Shown one piece after another: positions 34,017 to 45,287 of a stretch of 64,000 bases of DNA; the stretch's first letter is position 1, and each line of letters starts with the position of its first letter. The DNA comes from Cichorium intybus (Eukaryota > Streptophyta > Magnoliopsida > Asterales > Asteraceae). Under the pieces are notes generated by a model. It had not been told where the DNA came from. It searched no databases and saw only the letters and a list, made by a program, of their open reading frames with translations. A program made the position numbers and the translations under genes. The DNA lies in the NCBI GenBank assembly GCA_023525715.1, contig CM042016.1, positions 84,943,382-85,007,381 on the forward strand, in the 5' to 3' direction.

Positions 34017-35479
34017 TGTAACGCCCCAATTCCAAAATTTAAAAAAAAATTATTTATTACTAAGGTTCCAACAAAGTGATTATTCCAAAAGTAAAATTGC
34101 TCGACATATTTATTAAATCAACAGCGGAAACATTTGAAAATCATAACATAGTTCATTAAAATAAGTCTCTTGTATGCGATGCGCTGTCGTCAAGCCTTGC
34201 CCTTCCCTTTGTCATTTGAAATACCTGAAATGTTATAAAATCAACGGGTAAGCTTAAAGCTTAGTGAGTCCTCAAATTACCATACATGCCCACATATTAA
34301 ACAACCCGTCCTCGAGAACGACCCGACCCTACCCGCCATACAACAGCTACGGGCATCCATCATACAACAGCTATGGACACGGGGAGGTTCTACCCATCAT
34401 ACTACAGCTATGGGTTCCCGGTTATGGCCCAGCCCATCATACAACAGCTATGGGACAAGGCAATAGTCCAACTCGCCATACAACAGCTACGAGGGGACAC
34501 GCATCAGTACTGAGCCCAACGACAAATAACCACAGATATAGAGCAAATCATATAACTGTAAATAACACACAAGATGCCTAACATGCAACATCATATAGTA
34601 AGGTGAGGATACTCACCTGATTCGAAACCGCACAGATATACTCTAATATCCCCACTTAGCTCGTCCACACACCTATATCCCACATACACAACATGTCAAG
34701 CACTGACCAAACTCCTATAGACTTGCCTAAAAGTCAGACCCAACGTTTGCTAACTAACATTGGTCGAAAATAAACTTTCGGGTCAAACAGTCGCTCGCCG
34801 CGGCGTGGCTCCTCACCCTACGCGTCACGGCTATCTTTGCATAGTTACGGGGATTAGCAGAACCCGCGTCGCTGGCATAGCCTGTCCGTGCCACGGACTC
34901 GTATTAATCCAAAGTCTTATTAGCCCTTAATCAGTTCAGTCATCGGCTAGGGTTCCACTCTATACCCTTCCTGGGATCAGAAACTACCCTAAGGTTACTT
35001 CCTTACGGACATGCAAGTCCATGCACGTCCTTAGTCCAAACCCTAAGTGTTACAAGTCATCTAAGGTTACAAACCAATGGGTAACACCCTATGACGAGAT
35101 AAAACGAGATATCAGAAAGGTAGATCCTCATACCTTGCTTCTGGAAAAACGGAGGAATGCACACGATCGGCTATAAGCCTTTCCCCACGTTGGATCTCCT
35201 TCTTCTAATCTCCCAAAACCTCCAAGCCTTGGAACCAAAGACCCTCTGCTAAAACCAGTCGACTCTACTCCAAGAAACTTCCAAAAACACGAACCCTCGG
35301 GCTAGAACCCTTTATATAGGCGTTCAAATCCGAATATGGGTTTTTTCATAACTGCCGCGCACCGCGACGCGGATTCTTTGGAGCCGCGCCACGCGTACAA
35401 ATCATTCGCGATTCCAGATCCTTCCTAAAGCCCCGCCGCGGATCAATTCGGGCCGTGCCTCGGCGGAACGGGTCTTACA
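34017..35479 (-). mobile_element. Solo LTR of a gypsy-type element nested in gypsy2
   Basis: 1463 bp, minus strand, TGTAAGACCCG to GGGGCGTTACA, flanked by AAAAT (34012-34016 and 35480-35484). It is the same family as the LTR at 3636-5102 but diverged by clearly more than the copy at 62108. It has intact TG...CA ends, a TATA box (minus strand CTATATAAAGG, near 35311-35321), the CpG-rich block and the hairpin array. The plus-strand ORF at 34264-34581 reads through the hairpin array and is not a gene. Confidence 0.93.
34332..34493 (-). repeat. Second copy of the five-hairpin array
   Basis: Plus-strand stems: CCCG/CGGG (34332-34353), TCCAT/ATGGA (34356-34377), CCCAT/ATGGG (34393-34414), CCCAT/ATGGG (34433-34454) and CTCG/CGAG (34472-34493). 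The order mirrors the array at 4615-4777. The outermost unit has CTCG/CGAG where the other copy has ACTC/GAGT, a different stem that still pairs. Confidence 0.8.
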
Positions 35480-35484
35480 AAAAT

Positions 35485-37130
35485 CTTACTTATCTAAAGA
35501 CGATGTCAATATTCATCTTTAAGTTGTGAATTAACAACTTACATATCAAACTATTGCCATTAGCCGTTGGATAGACATATCATACCTTCATTATCTAGAC
35601 TTCTTAACGCATCAGCTTCATATTGAATTCTAGCTTGTAGAGAGGAAAAGTCCTTAGGAAGCAACCATGAAGCTTTAAGAAATTCACCATATATACACAT
35701 CTATAACTCAGTACGGCAAACATGTCACTATCTTCCAATGTCACATCGCATCCACTTAAGCGTCATGACTTCTACATATAGATGCACCGTGACACTTGCA
35801 AGCCCACTTTAATGTCCATCCTTTTATACATTAGCTGGGGCATTCTACATTTAATTCTATACACTAAAATGTAACCAACTTATTATCACGCGATCCCTGC
35901 ATGGCATAACACAAGGTATAATATCCCTGTTTTACTTAAATCTTCCATCTTCCCAATCACGATAATTTAATCTACCAAACCTTTGACACCAAACTTAATA
36001 CATGTGTCATGATATATCCAAGCATTCAAAACATGAAATATCTAGCAATCTTACACATATCTTAGGTTCATATAGACAACGAAGCTATATTAGAGTAATA
36101 AACCCGAGATCTCGTACCTTTGCTACTATTCCATTTTCATTGCTTTTCTCTTCTTGGGTATGCTGCTTGTCATATTACCTGTTAAAGCATTATACTTATG
36201 ATTTAATCAGTTGCTCATCCTTTAGATGCTTTTACTCGTTATACTCTTTTAGGTTTGGAAGTGTCACAACTTCCTCTTTCTTGACTATTTTGCTTTTTCT
36301 TATCTTTGTCTTATACTATCATCCTGAGTTCTTTGTCTAGTACTTAGATAAGTACTCTACTTTCATTTTCTAAAAACTTATTTGATCGTAACTTTTAGTA
36401 ATAATACTTAAATCCTCTGGTTCTCCGTGAGAGACACCAAATTACTTCCTTCAATCTTTCTTCTTTACCCTTTCATACAACCATTGGGTTTGTTTCTAAT
36501 TACAAAACCCAGTTGATTTCTGTTTTCATTTCAACTAAATATTTTCATACTTCTTTCTTATATGAGTTTTATCCATTTATGGAATCATACTTTCCAGTCT
36601 TGCTTTACTTTAGTCATCATAGTGAGATAAATTAGTTCTTTATTCCATATTCTTGATTCATTCCCGTTAAACAATGGAATCTTTAGTTGCATAAACTTGG
36701 AAAATTTGTAAGACATAATTATATTTCCTTTACTGTTTCCTTCCACACTTTATCTTGTTCTGATATGTATACTTTATAGTTGTATATACTTCATATAGGG
36801 TATGACAGTTGTCACAACAGTTCATTTGGGTTTTCCCAACTACATAACACATACCCCTTATCTTGTGTTTCATATGTTTAGTTATACTTTATCTTATAAC
36901 ATAGGTATAACAATTCTATGTGATTCAGACTTTCTTTCTTCTTTTCAGTATTTCCTACATGCATCCTTTACCAGATTCCCATGATCCCATCATGAGTCAA
37001 CCAAACTCGAATACATATCCTGTGATTATGATAATACGGGCCCATATTATAATAACCACCTATACGTATTTAATTCTGGCATCACCACTAGGTCTCCTGG
37101 TCCACTGTTTCAGTTAACTTATAGCTGCAC

Positions 37131-37207
<77 letters not shown>

Positions 37208-37509
37208 TGCTAACAGGGGTTAGGAAATCTTATTGCCATTAGTAGGTACTTGCTTAAACATGTATACTTATAGAAAACAAACACATAGTTTCCCTAAATA
37301 ACCAACCTTATCTTAGACTCAATAGTCTAACCACCCTATAGGTCTGCAACCTATCTTAGGATCTTAGGTTCAACAACCTATCTTACGATACACCCTATGA
37401 TAACTCTTATTTTTCTGCTTACGGTCTTATCTTAAGTCCATATTCACACTTCATCCTTGCACAGTTTAAGCCTAGGTTCGAGTCTCGACACCTAATTCGC
37501 TTAAACTAT
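35485..37509 (-). pseudogene. gypsy2 internal region near the PBS, decayed
   Basis: No ORF resembles gag. Small plus-strand ORFs at 36002-36340 and 36802-37117 are hydrophobic chance frames in T-rich sequence. A (TA)n tract of about 74 bp lies at 37133-37206. Its position, between PBS and the solo LTR, is where gag would be expected. Confidence 0.45.
37133..37206. repeat. (TA)n microsatellite
   Basis: Pure TA tract of about 74 bp within gypsy2. Confidence 0.97.
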
Positions 37510-37522
37510 GGCTCTGATACCA
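37510..37522 (-). other. Primer binding site of gypsy2
   Basis: Plus-strand GGCTCTGATACCA (minus TGGTATCAGAGCC), three bases from the LTR, as in gypsy1. Confidence 0.9.
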
Positions 37523-37525
37523 ACT

Positions 37526-37809
37526 TGTAACACCCCAAACTTTTTTTTATTTATTAAAAGCGCAATAGCTCCAAAAATGCATTATCGTTAAAAGCGCATA
37601 AACAGTAGAGCGCAATAGCTAAAAAAATCTCATATTTCAAATCCCATGTTTCTTTATAAAATAAAATGTTTCTCATGACCTCGTGTCATGCCTTAAAATT
37701 CCGGTCCCAACAAAACAATTAAGTTTAAAAGTATTTAAACAAACTTTGGGGTTTACAAACTCAGATCAAAACAACCATAGTAAAGCAACATAACATCTCA
37801 AACTAATGT
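37526..37809 (-). repeat. Truncated 5' LTR of gypsy2
   Basis: About 284 bp, nearly identical to 28687-28970. It stops abruptly near 37809, where copia3 sequence begins, so about 3.5 kb of the LTR is missing. Confidence 0.88.
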
Positions 37810-38821
37810 AACAACCCAAATGTTCTGAAGGTATGTATCTGTCGATGTTGCTTTTTTTGATGATTCAGTTACTCCCACTAGTTTTTAGACCAGGTGTAAA
37901 ATCAATCAAATTTTCACATAGACTGTGTCTCGCCCTAAGGTTCTCTGGTTTGGTAGCAACCGGGCTCACCAATGCATCCAAGTAGTTGGATTGTAAATCC
38001 GTACCAACTATAGTGTTTTACCACCAATCGGTATGTCACCCCGATCATAACTACTTATGATGGTGATCAATACTACTGGTCAAGAGAAGATTATGTCAGT
38101 TGTAAAACAAAAATCCGATTTCTGCTTCAACCCTAGTGATGACTAAAGGTTCTTTCACTTTGCTAATTCTGAACACATTCAGGACTGCACTAACTCCCAC
38201 TGTGTTCCTTAGACCATGAGTTCTTTCTAAAAGAGCTCTTCTCATACAGTTGCAGTGGGATAGCCAATGAAATGACAATGCTGATCATGTTCATGCTAGT
38301 CATGAGGTTCAGATGAACACTACAAGACCCTGGACCTTTCTATGTACAAGTGGGATAATCCCAGCTTTACATTTCAGACAGTGTCTGCAGGACCTACTTA
38401 GTCTAGGATGTGGTAGGAATATGGTTTATATGGACTGACTGGTATAGTATTGAACTTATTGGAAACTAATTGGCAATGTATCTCATACATCGAGGATCGA
38501 ACTGTTTCGACCAATGCTCCATTATCTTCCCTAAGACACATTATAACCATTAATGTTTTTGGAAGAGAATGAAATGTGAAACATTTTTCTCAGTTTATGT
38601 TATTGCTCAGGTTCTGTGGAACTTGTACTTCCTTTGAAGTCCTTGAACTGTTCAAGATTTCAATTCAATCGCTTATCTCGATAAGCGAAGTCATATTCGT
38701 CATATCAAGATTCGAGCAATACACAGCAACAGGTGTGTCCGTTGCTCTCATTCTCAATGTCTTTTACATATCTATGTAAACTTATGACTTTGTTAACTTT
38801 GTTCAAGACTTGCAATCTTCA

Positions 38822-39065
38822 GTTGACTCTAAGTCTACTGATTCCAAAATCTTATCCTCTGGATCTTTGGGTGATTCATTTCTTGCCATATGTGCTTTAT
38901 AAAGAACTTAATCATCATCCGACTCTAAGTCAGATGTTTCCAAAGTCCTGTCCAACTGGACCTTTGGTTGACTCATTTCTTGACATATTAAGAACTCAAT
39001 TCATCAAGTGACTTTAAGTCAAATGATTCTAAAGTCGTGTCCAACTAGACCATTGGTTGAATTGA
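38822..39065 (-). repeat. Three tandem repeats of about 90 bp in copia3
   Basis: Units beginning near 38828, 38919 and 39009 share CTAAGTC-GATTCCAAA and CTTTGGTTGA-TCATT. On the minus strand they read as a repeated peptide of the type QPKVQLDRTLE-SDLES, so this was once coding. Two similar units occur in copia Y at 58605-58755. Confidence 0.7.
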
Positions 39066-39302
39066 TTCTTATAACATTTGTATTAACAATCATAAATGAC
39101 ACAATTCTTGAATCCAAACACTTTGGATGCATCAACATTCAAGTTATTACTAATCATACATTCAACACATTCATATAACATTTCAAGGACAATTTCAGAC
39201 AACAGGTGTTAAAAGAAAATTGACAATTTTATTAAAACCAAAAATTGACAATGTCAAAACGCATCTAAAGCTAACAACAATATATTAACATCTATCTAAA
39301 AT

Positions 39303-40238
39303 TCAAAACTGCACGAGCTGGAGATCCAATCCAAATGTGCTCCTATGCATTAGAGTCTCATGCCTTATTGATTCCATACATACAAACCAAAATGTGACTA
39401 TCACATTATGTATCAAGAAATCTTGGAACAAGAGTTTTGAGGTTTTTAGATATACCTGAGCTTTCAAAAGAGTTGGAGCGTCTTCCAATCTTTCCCTGAC
39501 TGTATCCAATTGAGTGGATTCCCAGTTTAAGACATGTCCAGAAGATCTTGACCGTTTCTTGTTACGTCTCTTCACTGGACTTAATCCAGAAGTAGCTGGG
39601 CCATTGGAGCTATGCTTGTCCAAGAGTGACTCGTATAGAGTCAACAGTGGACGCATTTCCATTAAAGCCTTTTTCTGGTCTTCCTTTCTATACGTCTGAA
39701 TGAACAGATCGTACTCACTAGTCAGCGAAGCAAGTAGAATGTCAATACTCATCTCCTGACTCATGGAATAACCAAGTTTGTACAATTCGCCTATGTACGC
39801 TTCAATCTGAAGAACATGCGAATTGATGCTACTTCCCTCTTTTAGCTTGCACTCTGCAAGTCTTTTGAAGATCCTAGCTCGTTCCTCTTCAACTGGTTTT
39901 TGGAATCTTTCCTCAACTAGTTGCATTAACTCATGTGGCCCCAAGGATTCAAAATCCTTGCGGAACTCGGGGTCAATGGTTAATACCATGAGGTCACGAA
40001 TCTTTTCGGATTCATCAACTAAGAGGTTATGCTTATCATAAGAACCTTTTATGATGACTTGTTCCGGTGGGACCGGGATCGGATACTCGGTGAGATGTAG
40101 CTTGCCAGCAATGCCGAGAACCAGTCTCCAATTGCGAAGCTATTCCTTACAGTTGAGGTCAGTCAGCCTTTCCATATTTGGTAGGTGCATTCTGATGCTT
40201 TCAGAAATGGGTGAAGGAGGAGAATTGACACTTGACAT
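39303..40238 (-). pseudogene. copia3 gag (nonsense codon), fused to a protease remnant
   Basis: The likely start is the ATG at 40238 (MSSVNSPPSP), in the same context before the leader as copia1 and 2. After about 33 codons a TAG (minus strand, near 40141) interrupts the frame where NWR follows. Downstream the frame is open: FRKDFESLGPHELMQLVEERF, HVLQIEAYIGELYKLGY, DILLASLTSEYDLFIQTY. This matches a UBN2-type Gag. A basic patch KRRNKKRSRSSG follows, but no CCHC knuckle. A sequence equivalent to the DTG protease site then appears out of frame (about 39405-39425), and the frame closes at 39303. Probably non-autonomous. Confidence 0.8.
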
Positions 40239-41572
40239 CTATAAAAGAAACATAATTTATTAGTTTAATTTATCCTTTTTAAATAATTACCCAATATGTT
40301 ATTTAATAAGGCTAGGATCCAAAATACCCCAACTATGGTGTGAAGAGGGATGCCGTAATCACAACATATTAGTCATTAAGGTAGATAAACACTTATCAAT
40401 TTCATCTAATGAAATTCCTAGATCTGTTGAGATTCATTGAACTTTTCAATGGCATGTTTAATCTTGGATGTGCTCCACTGTTTGTGACTGGGATGCCGAG
40501 GATCACAAACTGGATGTGAATAACCATGCAAATTAGCTTGGTACTCTCGGGTTAATCATCATCTCTAATTGATGTGCCGGTAAACCACACACGCTCCAAC
40601 AACAATGATAACACTCGAGAAACCCATTGCAACTCTTTATGAACCCCTATTGGTGTGCCGGTAAACCACACACGCTCCACCAATGTTTCATAAAGTGCAA
40701 TGTGCAATTTCATGGATTAGCACCAATTCACATTTTTCCTAAAGTAACTAGATTTGGGTTTTATTAAATTGTTCCAGTGCTTTGAATAATATCATTATAC
40801 TTTTAATGAGATTAAGTTGGTCCTATCAAACCCGTTCGGCTAACGACCCTCCACTGATCAGGTGAGCGGCTGCGAGAGTGGACACCCATTAGACTGCCAT
40901 TTTATAGGCATTCTCCTTATACCCACTTTATAGATCAGCTTCGTGAATGAGGCCTACTATTGATTTGACTAACCATTAAATCTTATACATATAATATTAA
41001 CTTTTAATTATAATATACATAACATGAATTTTAAACCTTTTAAAATGTTTTTGGTTTATCCTTTAATTTATAGGAATTTAAACTATTAAATTTAAAATTA
41101 AATTAAACCTTTAAATTATCTTTTAATTAAACAATTAATTAAATTTGGATATTTTAGACTTTTAAAATATTCCTAGATTTATCCTTTAATTTTTCGAAAT
41201 TTAAGGCTATTAAATTTAAATTAAATTAAATCCTTAATTGTCTTTTAATTAAACAATTAATTAAATTAATTAAATTTAGATAGGTATCACAAATTAATTA
41301 AATTAATTTAAACCTATCTTAAACCCCCTAAAATCGAAAATTAGCAATCAAAGGGTTTAAGGTTATCCATTTAATTAAATAATTAAAGTTACCAAAAATA
41401 GAAAACCTTCTAAAACCTAATTGGCCAAAATCGCAAATAATGGGGGGAGGGGCTAGAGTTTCTAAAACCCTAACCCTAAAAATCGAAAATCATCATATTA
41501 GGGTTTAGAAGCTTTTAAACCCAAATTTTTTAGGAAAACAATTATAACAGTTCAACAAGAAAACAACTAAAT
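40239..41572 (-). other. Leader of copia3
   Basis: It carries the same conserved blocks as copia1: the TTTGTGA/TCACAAA hairpin (40482-40512), two GGTTTACC-centred motifs (about 40573-40600 and 40656-40682) and the CCTCCACTGATCAGG block (40848-40864). The distal part (40980-41400) is AT-rich. Confidence 0.75.
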
Positions 41573-41584
41573 GCTCTGATACCA
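41573..41584 (-). other. Primer binding site of copia3
   Basis: Plus-strand GCTCTGATACCA, one base from the LTR; initiator tRNA-Met type. Confidence 0.9.
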
Positions 41585-41585
41585 C

Positions 41586-42572
<987 letters not shown>

Positions 42573-43686
42573 ATAAGTTATACTACAAATATGAATTTGA
42601 GTTTATAAGTAAACTAGCATGGTATATCTACACGCAAAACTGCATCTAAAGGTGATTTGTCATTTCAATATTGTAATGATAATGTGATGCCACTATTCAT
42701 GAAAACTCAATATTGAGTAATATGCTAGTTGATAAAACACAAATATTGCGGTCTAGGTACCCAGACTTCATAGTAAAATACGCAAGAAATTGCATATTAT
42801 TTTGTGCCATATAAGTTGTTGTCAACATGTTAGTCTCCGATACAAAAAATGACCTCCTCTGAAAATGCTGTTTGCCATTGTGAAGAGGAGGATTTTTTTA
42901 TTTGTTTAGCTATTAAACCTTTTCTTGATGTGCGATGTGTGCCTAGGTCAACTTGAATATTCTATAGACGAACCACTATCGGGTAAGTCGCCTAATTATA
43001 TATTCAAAGTCATGACGAATGCTGAAGAGAACAACCATATAGGCTTTGAAAAACCCAGGAAACTTGATTAATGTGTAGAAGTTCTCTGCGCTGAGTTGAA
43101 ACACATTGTCACATTCCCCTTTAATCAACTTTTTTAGAAAAGAAACAAACTCTTTATAAAACATTCCACCAAAATCAATATCACTGATTGAAATTTTAAC
43201 TGGGTTCAAGTACACTAACATATTTAGTGAGAATACGCCTTTGTAATGAAGGTCCACAATCAAATACTTACTTGAAGATGAACTTGAGGCCATGTTCTTC
43301 TGTAATTACAGTCGACTTCAACTCCGTTCTTCAATTCAGAAACTCTCGTCTTCTGTTGTTACATTCGATTGTCTTTACGGGATGTTAGAGTGTAATGGAA
43401 CCCTAATTTGAGGAGAAAGGGTTTAAATGTTTCTAAATACCACGCAATATTGTTTAAATAATTGTTGCATCTAAATTGAAATTTTATCAATGTTGCTTGC
43501 TGAAATCTTATGTATGTGTATGCTAATGTTAATTAATGAGGCCTTATCACGGTTAAGTCCCAGGAATCATTTCACACAACCCATTAACTCTTTGAGTCAA
43601 TGGTCATTATGGATAACACTATTAAGAGCTAGACAACTCCTCACTCGCTTGCCCGTTTCACAAAGTGCATTTTACCATATACTATC
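42573..43686. other. Flank between copia3 and copia2
   Basis: AT-rich, not recognisable as LTR element. It continues at 51385 on the other side of copia2 and contains the MULE-like ORF at 42976-43293. An inverted pair around GACCTCCTCTGAAAA and GAAGAGGAGG occurs near 42850-42890. Confidence 0.6.
42976..43293 (-). CDS. Fragment resembling the N-terminus of a MULE-type transposase
   Basis: A 105-residue ORF begins MASSSSSSKYLIVDLHYKGV, continues with LVYLNPVKISISDIDFGGM and YKEFVSFLKKLIKGEC, and ends with an unrelated-looking tail (FFKAYMVVLF). From memory the layout (Ser-run start, LHY-G-F, D-DF-GM, F-FLEKL-KG-C) matches the PB1-like N-terminal part of plant MuDR/MULE transposases, which normally continue for several hundred residues. 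Here there is no zinc-binding or transposase domain, so it is a fragment or broken gene. A host gene with a PB1-like domain is also possible. Copia2 is inserted 390 bp upstream of its start. Confidence 0.4.
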   Translation of the reverse strand: MASSSSSSKYLIVDLHYKGVFSLNMLVYLNPVKISISDIDFGGMFYKEFVSFLKKLIKGECDNVFQLSAENFYTLIKFPGFFKAYMVVLFSIRHDFEYIIRRLTR

Positions 43687-44290
43687 TGAAGGGTTTCTAT
43701 GCAATCAATGAACACAAAAATACCTAAGGTTCACATGCAACCCTAATATTGATCTATGTTTTCTTCTATGAAGATTAGAACTAAGAACCTAAAGGAACAA
43801 TTCAATTTCTAAGGAACATTTAGAAAAACCAACCTTTGATCTTATGATCCTTTTCTAGCAGCAGCAAAAGTATCCTGCCTCAAATGAAAGTCACACCCAG
43901 GGGATGGAAGAATCAGTCCAGCAGAGTGAATCCAGAGAGAATATGGCATGAATATGAGGTGCCAGGGGGTTCCTTTTATAGCCTCCTAGGGTTACACCTG
44001 AAACCCTAAGGAGCCTCCAACTGGACAAGGCTTTTGACCACTTGGACCAGGCTTACTAAAACCCTAATTAGGGTTTCGCCAAACCCTGGAGGAGCCTCCA
44101 GGGTGGCGCCACTTTTGGTCCCTAGTTTTCCTGGCCAGTTATTCAACTATTGAATAAATGCAAACCAGTCCCTGCACCTTTTAATTAATTAATTTAATCT
44201 CCAAATTAAATCCAATTAATTCTAGATTAAATTTCAATTAATTAATATAGTTTTTAATTAATATATTAGCACTTAAATATATTAATAAAC

Positions 44291-44349
<59 letters not shown>

Positions 44350-44495
44350 TATTGATTTATTATACAATTAATAAATAAACTATTCTCTCTACTGAACTAT
44401 CTTTCCTCCACCCATGAGGGCAACCCAAATGGACTTTGCTTTTAATCATAAGATAAATGAAATTATAAGTCATGGCTTAGACACCTAATCCAACA
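43687..44495 (-). repeat. 3' LTR of copia2
   Basis: 809 bp. Minus-strand TGTTGGATTAGG start at 44495 and CCCTTCA end at 43687. It contains a (TA)n tract (44293-44347), the palindrome TTATTCAACTATTGAATAA (44136-44154) and a TATAAAAGG box (minus, near 43972-43980). Confidence 0.95.
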
Positions 44496-44509
44496 GTCTC
44501 CCATTTGGA
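44496..44509 (-). other. Polypurine tract of copia2
   Basis: Minus strand CAAATGGGAGAC directly before the 3' LTR. Confidence 0.87.
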
Positions 44510-45287
44510 TAAGTCTATGACTTTAATTGTCTTAACTCTGACCCAGTCAGTTCTGTCCAGAGATAAGTGATCTGATGATCCTCAGTCCAACTAGATAATT
44601 TTCAGTCTCAAGACATGGATAAAATCAATCTGGTCTGATTCACTGTTCCTCGATTTCCGATTTGCATATGACTCTTAGACTACCAATTTAGTCCCGGTTG
44701 GCCAACCATTTCAGTCAACTTCAAAATCATCGAGAGGCCTACATATATCTGTTCCCCATTAGGGTCAAGGGACGTATAAGCTTTGACTCATATACTTATG
44801 TCTTTTACCAGACAAATCATTCACAACAACACGTTTTATAACACCGAGTTACTGATGCATTTTCGAATTATCAATGAACAACTGCTTAGTAAATCATAAC
44901 TCATATGTCTTAGCTTAAAGATCAAAAGATATTATCGTCTCAACATTGCTTGTGATGAAATCCATGAAGCAATCCATTGAGCGCGGTTTTATCCAATACT
45001 CAAATCTCCATTTCCAAGTACTCACGAATGTTGCAGCAATCTCATTGCTATGTCTAACTCCTTAGACAATCTACAACTAATTCGTGAAAGTCTTACTTCA
45101 TACTTACTCCCTAAAAAGTATGAGCGACTGTGGATATTTGAATAATCTAATTATTCAGGAAGTAAACATGCCAAATGAAACACAATGATAAAGTATTGAC
45201 AAAAGTAGTAAACCACAATAAATCTCTATTATTAAATCACAAGAGTCAAATACAATACATTGTTACAAGTTTCGAAACCTATCTAAT
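44510..45287 (-). other. 3' untranslated region of copia2
   Basis: About 780 bp without ORF, closely matching the 3' untranslated region of copia1 at 18416-19250. Confidence 0.8.

Larger units (their letters stand above)
28687..37809 (-). mobile_element. gypsy2: decayed Ty3/gypsy element, 5' LTR truncated, with a nested solo LTR
   Basis: Minus strand. It has a 3.8-kb 3' LTR (28687-32498), PPT, an internal region without long ORFs, PBS, and only about 284 bp of 5' LTR. The LTR starts and ends, PBS spacing and PPT match gypsy1, and several LTR blocks (for example around 29570-29710) align with gypsy1 at 7660-7930, so they are related families. The internal part, without the solo LTR, is about 3.6 kb, too short for full gag-pol. 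The left flank is AAAAG; no right duplication survives because of the truncation. Confidence 0.85.

Noticed and set aside
36002..37117. Hydrophobic small ORFs suggesting membrane proteins
   Set aside because: T-rich sequence gives Phe/Leu/Ser-rich frames by chance; there is no conserved motif and they lie inside gypsy2.
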